From Holosporaceae bacterium (GTDB lineage: Bacteria > Pseudomonadota > Alphaproteobacteria > UBA7879 > UBA5542), in the NCBI GenBank assembly GCA_022646525.1, contig CP060261.1, positions 62,001 to 126,000 of the forward strand: a stretch of DNA of 64,000 nt, written 5' to 3'. Below the pieces are notes generated by a model. That model did not search any database. It was not told where the DNA came from and was given only the letters and a program-made list of their open reading frames with translations. The position numbers and the translations under genes were made by a program. Shown piece by piece: positions 48,248 through 57,975 of this stretch (position 1 is its first letter; every line of letters begins with the position of its first letter).

Positions 48248-48985
48248 ATGGCGCTAAGTAAAGACCTACCTCCGTCGATCTCCACTGATCTATTTCTTAA
48301 CGGAAAATTAAAGGTTTATCAATCGAAAGAATGGTTTAAATCCGGCAGCGATGCTGTTTTTTTAAGTGCTTTTCCACACATAAGCACAGGCAGTGTTCTT
48401 GAAGTTGGTTGCGGGACTGGGGTGGTAAGCCTTTGTCTTGCCAGACAATTTCCAAATATAAAAATCGAAGGCATCGATATCCAAAAAGAGCTTGTTATGT
48501 TGGCTCAAGAAAATGCAAAAAAAAACAATCTTGCTTCACAGTGTAAGTTTACCTTAGGCGACATTTCCTCTCCCCCCTATGAAAAACAAACCTTTGATCA
48601 CGTAGTTACAAACCCCCCCTATTTTAATAACTCATCTCCTTCATCTAATCGAAATATTGTGCTGGCCAAAAACCATGTAATTCCCTCAAAAAATTGGATT
48701 CATCTATGTACAAATCTTGTAAAGCCACGCGGCTTTATTTACTGCATTTATCCAACTGCACAAATAGAAGTGATTATTCAATCTCTTAATGGTTTTGGAG
48801 GGGTTACCCTTTTTCCCCTATGGCCAAAGGAAAACACGCCATCTAAAAGAGTTCTGATAAAAGCACAAAAATCAGTCACCAAGCCAAGTGCTATTCATAA
48901 AGGCATGGTTGTCCACAATGAAGATGGAACGTACACCAAAGATGCAGAATCTATCTTACGAGAAGGAAAAAGAATTATATTATAA
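48248..48985 (+). CDS. N6-adenine tRNA methyltransferase-like protein (TrmN6/YfiC type)
   Basis: A class I methyltransferase of 245 residues, intact. Motif I is LEVGCGTGVVSLCLARQ (residues 51-67), the acidic loop is EGIDIQ, and the catalytic NPPY sits at residues 122-125, the hallmark of enzymes methylating exocyclic amines. The family includes the enzyme for A37 of tRNA1(Val). It is divergent from ispB (28 bases between the starts), a pairing often seen in alphaproteobacteria, and convergent with lon. Confidence 0.85.
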   Translation: MALSKDLPPSISTDLFLNGKLKVYQSKEWFKSGSDAVFLSAFPHISTGSVLEVGCGTGVVSLCLARQFPNIKIEGIDIQKELVMLAQENAKKNNLASQCKFTLGDISSPPYEKQTFDHVVTNPPYFNNSSPSSNRNIVLAKNHVIPSKNWIHLCTNLVKPRGFIYCIYPTAQIEVIIQSLNGFGGVTLFPLWPKENTPSKRVLIKAQKSVTKPSAIHKGMVVHNEDGTYTKDAESILREGKRIIL

Positions 48986-48993
48986 TTCAGCAA

Positions 48994-51410
48994 TTACTTT
49001 TTTGAATCAGAAGTGCACAATACCTCAGCACTAGAAGGTGTCGACCCTATAAAAGTCGTAAGGCCTTCTTTGTTGCGCTCAACGGCGTGCAAGGGCTTAA
49101 GCGCACGACAAAGCGCAGCAGATAAAACACCATCAATATTTTTTGCAGGAACAATTTTTAGCTTTTTCTTGGCTTCATCTGGCACATCTTCCAGATCTTT
49201 GACATTATCTTGAGGAATCACAACTGTTTTAATATTGCCCCTTTGTGCAGCTAGAAGCTTTTCTTTCAACCCACCAATAGGCAATACTGTGCCACTAAGC
49301 GTAATTTCACCCGTCATCGCAACTTCTGATGCAACAGGAATACCTGTTAGGATAGACACCAAAGAACTAGTAATTGCAATACCTGCAGAAGGGCCATCTT
49401 TAGGCGTTGCACCTTCAGGCACATGCACGTGCAAATCTGTTTTCAAAAGCTGATTGATATCGATGCCAAATTCATCCGCCTTGGATTTAATCAAACTAAA
49501 CGAAGCTTGAACAGATTCCTGCATCACTTCACCAAGTTTTCCGGTAATTGTAATCTTTCCACGTCCACGGGATTTTACAGCCTCGATCAAAAGCAAATCG
49601 CCACCAACTTCTGTCCAGGCAAGGCCTGTTGTAACGCCTACACGTTGCTTTTCTTTACCAGACATACCAAACTGAAACTTCTGTATACCAAGGTATTTCT
49701 CAAGATTTTTGGGCACAATTGAGATTTTCTTTTCGTTGCCCATAATCATCGAAGCCACGGCTTTACGCGCAAGTTTGTGAATCACACGCTCTAACCCACG
49801 CACACCAGCTTCACGTGTGTAATAGCGAATAATGTCACGAATCGCTTCTCGCGTGATAGACATCTCACTTTGCGCAAGGCCATTTTCTGTCTTTTGCTTT
49901 TCAACTAAGTGGCGAGAAGCAATCTCAATTTTTTCTTCTTCTGTGTATCCTTCAATACGAATAATTTCCATACGATCCATCAGTGGTTTTGGTAAATTAA
50001 GCGTATTGGCTGTCGCAATAAACATCACATTCGACAGGTCATAATCTACTTCCAAGTAATGATCAGAAAACGCGTTGTTCTGTTCAGGATCCAACACTTC
50101 AAGCAATGCTGCAGAAGGGTCTCCGCGCCAGTCTGAACCCATTTTGTCAATTTCATCAAGCAGGAAAACCGGGTTTGTCGCTTTTGCCTTTTTCATGCTT
50201 TGAATAATTTTTCCTGGCATTGACCCTATGTACGTTCGTCGATGTCCTCTAATTTCAGACTCATCTTGCACCCCTCCCAACGCAGCACGCACAAAGGGAC
50301 GCTTCATCACTGTCGCAATAGATCGGGCAAGAGAAGTTTTACCCACACCCGGTGCCCCAACGAAACACAAAACCTGGCCTTTAGGCCTTCCAAGTCTTTC
50401 TTGTACAGCCAGAAACTCGACAATTCTCTCTTTAATTTTTTCTAAACCATAGTGGTCTAAATCTAGTTTTTCTTTTGCTTTTTGGATATCAATCTTTTTC
50501 CAAGGCGCTTTCTTCCAAGGCACGTCAATCATCCAGTCAATATAGTTCCGAATAACAGTTGCCTCTGCAGACATTGATTCATCATACGAAGCTTTTTAAG
50601 CTCCGCCTCACACTTTTCATGTGCTTCTTTAGGCATGCCTGCACTTTTCACTTTTTTCTCTAAGATAGAAATTTCGTCTTTTCCATCTTCGTTATAAAGC
50701 TCTTTTTGAATCGCCTTTAGCTGCTCTTGTAAGTAGTATTCCCTATGATTCTTGGTCATTTGTGACTTGATGCGGTCACGAATCTTTTCTTCTGTCTTAA
50801 GAGTATCTGTTTCACGCCGAATAAAAAACAACAAAACTTCAAGCCTGTCTTTCACAGAAACAGCCTCTAGAAGGTCCTGGCGCTCAGAAATTGTCAAAGA
50901 TAAATGCACACTTACAGAGTCAACAATCTTCTCATAGTCTTCCATACCAAGGAATGAACTCATAAACTCTGGTGTGATTTTTTTATTAAATTTTGCGTAC
51001 TCTTCAAACTCTTTAATCAGAATCTTATCAAGAACATACAAAGTTTCCTCATCAACCATCTGTGGTTTGATTTTGGTTGATTCACTTTTCAAAAATCCGT
51101 CTTCAAAGACAACACTTTGCACGCGTGCACGATAACGGCCTTCTACCAAAACTTTAACCGTACCATCTGGCAAGTTCACAATTTGGGTAATTTCTCCAAC
51201 AGTCCCCACTTTGTATAAATCTTTACCTAAGGGATCATCCACTGACGCATCTTTTTGTGCGAGCAACAATGCACGCTTGTCGATAGACATGGCGTTTTCA
51301 AGCGCCATAATCGACTTAGATCGTCCCACAAAAAGCGTTGCCATCATTCCTGGAAAAACAACGATGTCTCTAAGGGGTAAAAGGGGTAGTTTTTCCTTTT
51401 TGATGATCAT
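48994..51410 (-). CDS. lon: ATP-dependent protease Lon, one indel
   Basis: A cytoplasmic AAA+ protease that degrades damaged and regulatory proteins. The substrate-binding N domain starts MIIKKEKLPLLPLRDIVVFP. A slip near 50560 divides it just before YIDWMIDVPWKKAPWKKID. The AAA module has Walker A GAPGVGKTSLARSI and Walker B VFLLDEIDKMGSDWRG. The protease domain contains EGATPKDGPSAGIAITSSL with the catalytic Ser, and SGTVLPIGGLKEKLLAA with the catalytic Lys. Length about 805 residues, normal for bacteria. It follows clpX by 24 bases. Confidence 0.96.
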
Positions 51411-51434
51411 TCTAAAACCTTTATATGTGGTGGA

Positions 51435-52700
51435 TTATGCTTGCTTTGCACAGGGTTTTTTCTGAGGACACAGTAAAATAGCATTGCCAGTATCAACCAT
51501 ACCCTTCGTGACAACAAGCTTTTGCTCAACTTCGTTTCCAGGAAGTTCGAACATAACGTCTAGCAGCAACTTTTCAAGGATTGACCGAAGACCTCGTGCA
51601 CCAGTTTTTCTCTCCAATGCTTTTTTCGCAATTGCCGTGAGGGCCTCATCAGAAAATTGCAAGTCAACTTTTTCCATCTTAAAGAGGGTTTGATATTGCT
51701 TTACAAGCGCATTTTTAGGCTCGACTAAAATCTTCACCAAAGAAGCCTCGTCTAAGTCATCTAAAGTTGTTAACACAGGCAATCTTCCAATAAATTCAGG
51801 GATAAGCCCATATTTTGCTAGATCCTCTGGCTCAACGCGCTTCAAAAATTCTTTGGTGCACTCAGATGAATCTTTTTTCATTTTTGCGCCAAAGCCAATC
51901 GAAGCTTTGTCAGTTCTTTTTTCAATGATTTTTTCTAACCCTGAAAAAGCACCCCCGCAAATAAACAAAATATTTGTTGTATCAACTTGTAAGCATTCTT
52001 GTTGGGGATGTTTACGCCCTCCCTGTGGCGGCACAGACGCAACAGTACCTTCCATCATTTTAAGCAAAGCCTGTTGCACGCCCTCTCCCGAAACATCGCG
52101 CGTAATAGAAGGGTTTTCTGACTTACGACTTACTTTATCCACCTCGTCTATATATATGATGCCCCGTTGCGCACGCTCCACATCATAATCAGACGCTTGT
52201 AGTAGTTTTAGGATGATGTTCTCAACATCCTCACCCACATAACCCGCTTCTGTAAGCGCAGTTGCATCTGCCATTGCAAAAGGAACATTTAAAATACGCG
52301 CTAAAGTTTGGGCTAAAAGGGTTTTTCCAGATCCAGTGCTTCCAATAACAAGGATGTTTGACTTCTGTAGTTCAACGTCACTTGTTTTGTCTAAACCATG
52401 AGAAAGGCGCTTGTAATGATTATGGACAGCAACCGATAGAATTTTTTTTGCCTGGTCCTGACCAATCACATACTCATCAAGCGTATCTCGAATTGAGGAA
52501 GGAGAAGGAATCGCCTGCTCGCCTTCAAGGAACCCTTCTTTCTTTTCATCTACAACAATGTCAGAACACAAATCGATGCATTCATTGCAAATAAAAACAG
52601 AAGGTCCGGCAATCAGCTTGCGCACCTCGTGCTGGCTCTTCCCACAAAACGAGCAGTAAAGAGATTTGTCGCCACCAGATGATTGTGTCTTGTCTGTCAT
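51435..52700 (-). CDS. clpX: ATP-dependent Clp protease ATPase subunit ClpX
   Basis: ClpX unfolds substrates for ClpP. The 421-residue intact product has the N-terminal zinc domain with CSFCGKSQ and CNECIDLC, Walker A GSTGSGKTLLAQ (the first Pro of the usual GPTGSGKT is Ser), Walker B IIYIDEVDKV and the IGF loop KASIGFGA for docking ClpP. The C-terminal sensor region contains RKTGARGLRSILEKLLLD. clpP normally precedes it, but the gene upstream here is ppiD. Confidence 0.97.
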   Translation of the reverse strand: MTDKTQSSGGDKSLYCSFCGKSQHEVRKLIAGPSVFICNECIDLCSDIVVDEKKEGFLEGEQAIPSPSSIRDTLDEYVIGQDQAKKILSVAVHNHYKRLSHGLDKTSDVELQKSNILVIGSTGSGKTLLAQTLARILNVPFAMADATALTEAGYVGEDVENIILKLLQASDYDVERAQRGIIYIDEVDKVSRKSENPSITRDVSGEGVQQALLKMMEGTVASVPPQGGRKHPQQECLQVDTTNILFICGGAFSGLEKIIEKRTDKASIGFGAKMKKDSSECTKEFLKRVEPEDLAKYGLIPEFIGRLPVLTTLDDLDEASLVKILVEPKNALVKQYQTLFKMEKVDLQFSDEALTAIAKKALERKTGARGLRSILEKLLLDVMFELPGNEVEQKLVVTKGMVDTGNAILLCPQKKPCAKQA

Positions 52701-52799
52701 TTCTTAACCCTAAACCTGATTAGTCTATACAAATCGCATAAACATCTCATACTTCATTATCACTAATACGTGTTGGATTCAAGAAACGTCTTGACCTAG

Positions 52800-54627
52800 T
52801 TACACAAGGCTTTCTAAAGCTTGTTGATTAATCTTAAGATTATAGATTTTTTTCAAATCTCTCAAAAAGCCAATATAAATCGACTGAGAAATGGCACGAC
52901 CAACATCTTCACGATACGCCTTGTAGAGTCCAATATTTTTCTCAATTTTTATTTTTTGCACATCCGTTGTTTTAATAACGTATATTTGGCTTCCTTCTTT
53001 GATTACAGAAGACACACCTTTTGATTGCGCAAATCCTTGATACAGTACGCGGGCAGGAACGGTGCTTTTCTTTTTCTGATCTGAAAGAGAAACGAGGCCA
53101 ATCTTCAAGAAAGAAACTGCATCCGTAGGAACCACTTTTCCACCTTTAGACATGTCCTCAGCTGCACGAGCAGCTGCCTTTTCTGCTGAAAAAAAAAAAA
53201 AAAAGTTAGCATACTCTTTCTCTACTTTAGGCTGCGCCTCTTTAAAGCTTAGTGTACGTGTAGGGGATATTTTTTCAATATACACAAGGTAAGATGTACC
53301 ATCTGCAAGTTCTGTGATTTGATTTTCTCCACCTTCGTGCAGTGAAAAAATATCTTTTACAATATCGGATGCAAGTTTTGCACTTTGGCCTTTTTCCGTA
53401 ACACCTGAATGATCTAGTGTAAATTGCTTCGCTTTTAGCTTGTAATTCTTAACAATCTCTAAAAATGACATGCCCTGGTTGCTGCCTTCTTCAATTTTAG
53501 AAACAGTTTTTGCAATCGCCTCCATAGCTTTCTGGCGACGCACATCAGATACAAGCGTTGACCTAACATCTGAAAATGACTTTGTCTGGGCCGCTACAAT
53601 CCGGTCAACTTTTATCAAAGCGTACTTTCCTTGAAAACTTTTAACAGACGAAAGGTCACCTTTTTTCAGCGTAAAAACAATGGCCCCAATCTCTGGCGAT
53701 AAAACATCTTGTGTCATTGCTTCGTGTTTTTCAAAAGTAATGCCACTTTTCGTTTTTACGTAGGTAGAGCGCGCGCTGTCTGCCGCTTTTTTCGTATCAA
53801 ATACAGCAATAGAAAACGAACGTGTTTCTGGCGATGTGAGTGTTTCTTTGTTACCGTTGTAATACTCTCTTAACTCTTTTTCCGAAACAGAAACATGCTC
53901 ACCATAAGATTGCGGATCCAAAATAACCACACGAGCAGTGCGATACTCAGGAACCGAAAAACGGTTTGCATTCTGCTGGTAGAAGTCTTTTTGGGCCTCT
54001 AGACTAGGATGAACCTTAATTTTTTGCGCATCAATTCTTACAACGTCAAATTTTCTTTTTGTGTCATTACTTGAAACAGCGGGTATACAAGAGAAGCAGG
54101 AACGGTTTGACCAACACGAAGGGCTGATAGCAAATTCATTTGACCTAAAGCACGCTGCCTGCTTTTAAAAAAGGCCGCTTCTGTCAATTGGTTGGCTGCC
54201 AATACACGCTTGAATTGCATTTTATCAAATTGTCCAGCACTGTTTTTAAATACAGGGTCTGCAAAATAAGGTTTGCAATCGCTTGTTCGCTTACCGTCAG
54301 CTTTGTATCTTTCATAAACATTTCGATCAAAATCTCATTCACGATGCGTACAAGCGTTTGAGAAACAAGACCAAACTTTAGCGCCTGTGCAAACGTAATG
54401 TTTTGCCCTTTAAGCTGCGCGTTGATTCTATTCATTTCTTGCTGAACAGAGCGCACAAGATCCTGCTTCGAAACAGAAAGCCTGCCAATTGTAGCCACGT
54501 TATTTGCAGCAGATGGTGATCTGAAAAATTCAGCTACTCCCCAAAAAACACCGAAACTAAGCACAAGAATGCCAAGAAGTATTTTCATAATCCAAGAATT
54601 AGCGTTATCTCTTAAAAACTTTAACAT
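52800..54627 (-). CDS. ppiD: Membrane-anchored PPIase PpiD (SurA-N type), frameshifted
   Basis: A periplasmic chaperone anchored by one N-terminal span. It starts MLKFLRDNANSWIMKILLGI, then a hydrophobic anchor LVLSFGVFWGVAEFF and a SurA-N domain (GRLSVSKQDLVRSVQQEMNR). Slips near 54200, 54040 and 53935 break the first third; the rest is open, with the rotamase-like part FAGEIGAIVFTLKKGDLSS-type sequence and TELADGTSYLVYIEKISPTR. A run of 16 A residues on the plus strand (53189-53204) encodes FFFFF. The end reads LKINQQALESLV. It is divergent from tpiA. Confidence 0.82.
53189..53204. repeat. 16-base A/T homopolymer inside ppiD
   Basis: Sixteen consecutive A residues on the plus strand interrupt the ppiD coding frame and encode five phenylalanines just before SAEKAAARAAEDM. 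Its length could drift by slippage during replication or sequencing. The reading frame is open across it at this length. Confidence 0.85.
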
Positions 54628-54652
54628 TGACGACCTTTAAAATAGATTTTTG

Positions 54653-54668
54653 ATGCCACATATGGCAT
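54653..54668. promoter_or_regulatory. Inverted repeat between ppiD and tpiA starts
   Basis: ATGCCA and TGGCAT flank a 4-base spacer (CATA) about 45 bases before tpiA and 25 bases before ppiD. It could be an operator or a short hairpin shared by divergent genes. Confidence is low because the repeat is short. Confidence 0.2.
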
Positions 54669-54712
54669 AAAACTTAAAAATTGTTAACTACCATACACAA
54701 AATTTTTAAGCT

Positions 54713-55432
54713 ATGGAAAAATTTATTGTCGGCAACTGGAAAATGAACTTAGGTGATGACGAAGGTCTTGATCTTCTGAAGAACCTATCTCAATTGAAAG
54801 TTGAGAGTCATACAACATGTATTGTTTCCCCTCCTTTTACTATTCTTAAGTCTGCACAAAAAATTCTAGAAAATAGCTCTATTTTTCTAGGCGCTCAAGA
54901 TTGCGCAGCCGAAGAAAAAGGCGCTTTTACTGGGGAAATAAGCCCTTACATGTTAAAAATGGCTGGCTGCACTTCTGTTATCGTTGGGCACTCTGAAAGA
55001 CGAAAACACCACGGGGAAACATCCGATATAGTGCGAAGAAAAGCAGAAAAAGCAAGCCTCTTTGGCCTACTTCCCATTATATGTGTTGGGGAAACACTTG
55101 CTGAATACGAGGCACAAAAAACACTTTCCATCCTAAAAAGTCAGGTAGAAGAGTCCGTACCCCACAAAGACGTACCTTTCTTACTTGCCTATGAACCGGT
55201 TTGGTCTATTGGCACAGGAAAGGTGCCCAAAATAGAAGAAATTGAGCACACATGTGCTTTTATCGCTAACTTGTTTGAAAGCATCCCCCCCATTTTGTAT
55301 GGGGGATCTGTTTCACCCGATAATGTTAAATCAATTCTAAAGTCAAGCCATGTGAATGGCGTTCTTGTTGGTGGCGCATCTCTCAATTTCGAACAATTTA
55401 AAAAAATCATAAACAATGTCACACAAATTTAA
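54713..55432 (+). CDS. tpiA: Triosephosphate isomerase
   Basis: Interconverts dihydroxyacetone phosphate and glyceraldehyde 3-phosphate in glycolysis. The intact 239-residue product has Asn8 and Lys10 (GNWKMN), His93 (VGHSERR) and Glu161 (LAYEPVWSIGTGK), all four catalytic residues, and the phosphate loop YGGSVSPDN and LVGGASL. Its 3' end overlaps the start of the following peptidase by 17 bases. The ppiD/tpiA divergent pair is common in alphaproteobacteria. Confidence 0.97.
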   Translation: MEKFIVGNWKMNLGDDEGLDLLKNLSQLKVESHTTCIVSPPFTILKSAQKILENSSIFLGAQDCAAEEKGAFTGEISPYMLKMAGCTSVIVGHSERRKHHGETSDIVRRKAEKASLFGLLPIICVGETLAEYEAQKTLSILKSQVEESVPHKDVPFLLAYEPVWSIGTGKVPKIEEIEHTCAFIANLFESIPPILYGGSVSPDNVKSILKSSHVNGVLVGGASLNFEQFKKIINNVTQI

Positions 55433-57392
55433 AGCACTCTTTGTGACAATCTTATTGTTTCTAACAGTCGTTATTTATGGAGTATATAAAATGCACAGCA
55501 CTTCTCTTATCCCACGCGAAACATTTTTTGGAAACCCCGACAAAGCGATGGTTCGCTTAAGCCCAAATGGAAAGCATCTCACATATGTGGCCCCAAAAAA
55601 TGGTGTATTGAATATTTGGCTAAAACCATTAAATGGTAAAAAAGCAGATACATGCATTACACATGATAAAGGTCGAGGCATCACTAATTACGCCTGGGCT
55701 TATGACAATGAACACATCCTTTATGTACAAGATAAAGATGGCGATGAAAATTGGCGGCTTTTTTCTATCAACATCAAAACAGGAAGCATTAAAACACATG
55801 TTGACCAAAAAAATGTTCAAGTAACCTTTATTCACTCTTCAGAAAAGCATCCAAAAAAATTCTTAATTGGTATCAATAATCGCACTCCAAATTATCACGA
55901 TATTTACTTACTCGATCTCTCTAAAAATAGCTTGCTTAAAGTTTACGAAAACAATGAATATATCGGATTTATGGCCGATGACGACCTCAACCTTCAGCTC
56001 GTCATGAAAATGGATCAAGAGGGCCGAACAAATTGGTACAAACGAGATGCAGACAAATGGAAGCCCTTTATCTCCTTTAGCCATGAGGACAGCTCAAACA
56101 CAGGGCCTGTTTTGCTCTCGAAGGATGGGAAGTCTGTCTACATGAAAGACAGCCGAGAGTCAAACTTGGCAAAACTTGTTTTAATGAATCTTGAAACCAA
56201 GGAAACAAAAGAAATTATTGCGCCTCAAAAAGCCGAAGCACGCATCATGTTTCATACGCAAGAAAAAACCCCCGTTTGGTATAGTGAAGATTATTTAAAA
56301 CCACACAGAGTTCTTCTAGACTCTAGATATAAAAAAGATTTTGAAGTCTTGGAAAAAGCGCGCAAGGGTTTTCCAAGTGTCATTTCATCCGATCAGAAAG
56401 ATAAAATTTGGATCGTTGCTTACGTCACAGACACGGAGCCTGTGCACTACTATGTATATGACCGAATGACACAAGCCATGACCCACCTTTTTTCTAATAG
56501 GAAGGCGCTAGAATCTGTTCCACTTCAGCCAATGCACCCTATAGAAATCAAAGCGCGAGATGGACTCAAACTCGTAAGTTATTTAACACTTCCCGAAGGA
56601 TGCACAGTTGATGGAAGAAATGCTGTTCCAACCGTTCTTTTAGTGCACGGGGGCCCCGAAGCACGTGATTCCTGGGGATATGATGCCCTTCATCAATGGC
56701 TTGCCAATCGTGGATATGCTGTCTTGAGCGTCAACTACCGAGGGTCGTCAGGTTTCGGAAAGAAATTCGTATCCGCAGGCGATGGTGAGTGGTCAGAGAA
56801 AATGCACGACGACCTCATTGATGCTGTTAATTGGCTAAAGACACAAAAAATAGCTGCTCCTCAAAAAATCGCCATTATGGGGGGAAGTTATGGTGGGTAC
56901 GCCACTCTTGTTGGCCTTACAATGACACCTGATGTTTTTGCTTGTGGGGTGAATATCGTAGGCGTTTCAAACCTAATTACGCTCTATAAAAGTCTGCCTC
57001 CTTATTGGAAGCCTGTTATCGATATGTTTAAAATAAAACTCGGGGGCGATCCTTACTCAGAAAAAGGGCGCGCTGTGCTGATGAAAAAATCTCCAATTAA
57101 CTATGTGCAAAACATCATTAAACCACTATTAATTGGGCATGGCGCCAACGACCCACGCGTGAAGCAAGCAGAATCTGATCAAATTGTTGAAGCAATGAAA
57201 AAAAACAAAATTCCCGTGACATATGCCCTTTATCCAAATGAAGGACACGGTTTTGTGCGCCCTGAAAATCGGTTGTCTTTTTATGCCCTTGCTGAAAAAT
57301 TTCTTAGTGATAACTTAGGTGGACGCTATCAAAAAACAACTGAAGCAGAGAAAAAAAGTGCCTTGCAAATACGTGAAGCTGCAGAGGGTTAG
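55416..57392 (+). CDS. S9-family prolyl oligopeptidase / acylaminoacyl peptidase
   Basis: A 658-residue serine peptidase. An N-terminal hydrophobic stretch (FVTILLFLTVVIYGVY) suggests a membrane anchor or signal, so it may work in the periplasm. Residues of roughly 40-390 form a beta-propeller region with repeated strand motifs. The catalytic domain includes Ser491 (IMGGSYGGYATL), Asp579 (GHGANDPRVK) and His611 (NEGHGFVRPE), plus VLLVHGGPEARDSWGYDALH as the oxyanion region. The family removes N-terminal dipeptides or acyl-amino acids. The start ATG at 55416 lies inside tpiA, so expression may be coupled. Confidence 0.9.
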   Translation: MSHKFKALFVTILLFLTVVIYGVYKMHSTSLIPRETFFGNPDKAMVRLSPNGKHLTYVAPKNGVLNIWLKPLNGKKADTCITHDKGRGITNYAWAYDNEHILYVQDKDGDENWRLFSINIKTGSIKTHVDQKNVQVTFIHSSEKHPKKFLIGINNRTPNYHDIYLLDLSKNSLLKVYENNEYIGFMADDDLNLQLVMKMDQEGRTNWYKRDADKWKPFISFSHEDSSNTGPVLLSKDGKSVYMKDSRESNLAKLVLMNLETKETKEIIAPQKAEARIMFHTQEKTPVWYSEDYLKPHRVLLDSRYKKDFEVLEKARKGFPSVISSDQKDKIWIVAYVTDTEPVHYYVYDRMTQAMTHLFSNRKALESVPLQPMHPIEIKARDGLKLVSYLTLPEGCTVDGRNAVPTVLLVHGGPEARDSWGYDALHQWLANRGYAVLSVNYRGSSGFGKKFVSAGDGEWSEKMHDDLIDAVNWLKTQKIAAPQKIAIMGGSYGGYATLVGLTMTPDVFACGVNIVGVSNLITLYKSLPPYWKPVIDMFKIKLGGDPYSEKGRAVLMKKSPINYVQNIIKPLLIGHGANDPRVKQAESDQIVEAMKKNKIPVTYALYPNEGHGFVRPENRLSFYALAEKFLSDNLGGRYQKTTEAEKKSALQIREAAEG

Positions 57393-57409
57393 CTTAGAAA
57401 GAAATATTT

Positions 57410-57640
57410 ATGGATGCAGTTCGTATTAAGCAATTATTGAGTGAAAACTTTCCCGAGAGTCATATCGCTGTAGGTGACCCTCACGGAAATGGATACCTCT
57501 TTGAAGTAACCGTGCACTCGACATTATTCAATGGAAAAACCCGTGTACAGCAACATCAAATGGTGTATAACGTGCTCAAGGCGCACATCGACGATGGCGT
57601 CCTTCATGCCATTACTGTCAAAACTAAAGCGTGTGAGTAA
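57410..57640 (+). CDS. bolA: BolA-family protein
   Basis: A 76-residue BolA-fold protein that binds monothiol glutaredoxins and helps handle iron-sulfur clusters. The product contains GNGYLFEVTVHSTLFNGKTR and the conserved QHQMVYNVLKAHIDDGVLHA with a histidine in the ligand-binding face. It sits directly before the CGFS glutaredoxin gene (six bases), the classic partner pairing. Confidence 0.92.
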   Translation: MDAVRIKQLLSENFPESHIAVGDPHGNGYLFEVTVHSTLFNGKTRVQQHQMVYNVLKAHIDDGVLHAITVKTKACE

Positions 57641-57645
57641 GCATC

Positions 57646-57966
57646 ATGAATCAAAAAAAATATATTGATGAAATAAAGAAAGATATTGAATCTAACCAAG
57701 TTGTTTTATTCATGAAAGGCACTGCCGATTTCCCGTTGTGCGGCTTTTCAAGTATCGTTGTACAGATTCTTAAAAACCTAGGCATTCCCTTTAAGGACGT
57801 TAACGTGCTTGCCGACCCCGACCTACGCCAAAGTATTAAGGATTATAGTAATTGGCCCACCATTCCACAACTTTATGTCCGTGGCAAATTTATTGGGGGC
57901 TGTGATATTGTGAAGGAAATGTTTGAATCTGGAGAACTACAATCTCTCTTGAAAGAAGAAGCATAG
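57646..57966 (+). CDS. grxD: Monothiol glutaredoxin, Grx4/CGFS family
   Basis: Carries and transfers 2Fe-2S clusters with glutathione. The 106-residue intact product contains LFMKGTADFPLCGFSSIVVQ with the single active cysteine at residue 32 in CGFS, then WPTIPQLYVRGKFIGGCDIV, which binds glutathione. It lies between bolA and lysS, in tight spacing of six and nine bases. Confidence 0.95.
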   Translation: MNQKKYIDEIKKDIESNQVVLFMKGTADFPLCGFSSIVVQILKNLGIPFKDVNVLADPDLRQSIKDYSNWPTIPQLYVRGKFIGGCDIVKEMFESGELQSLLKEEA

Positions 57967-57975
57967 AAAAAAATT

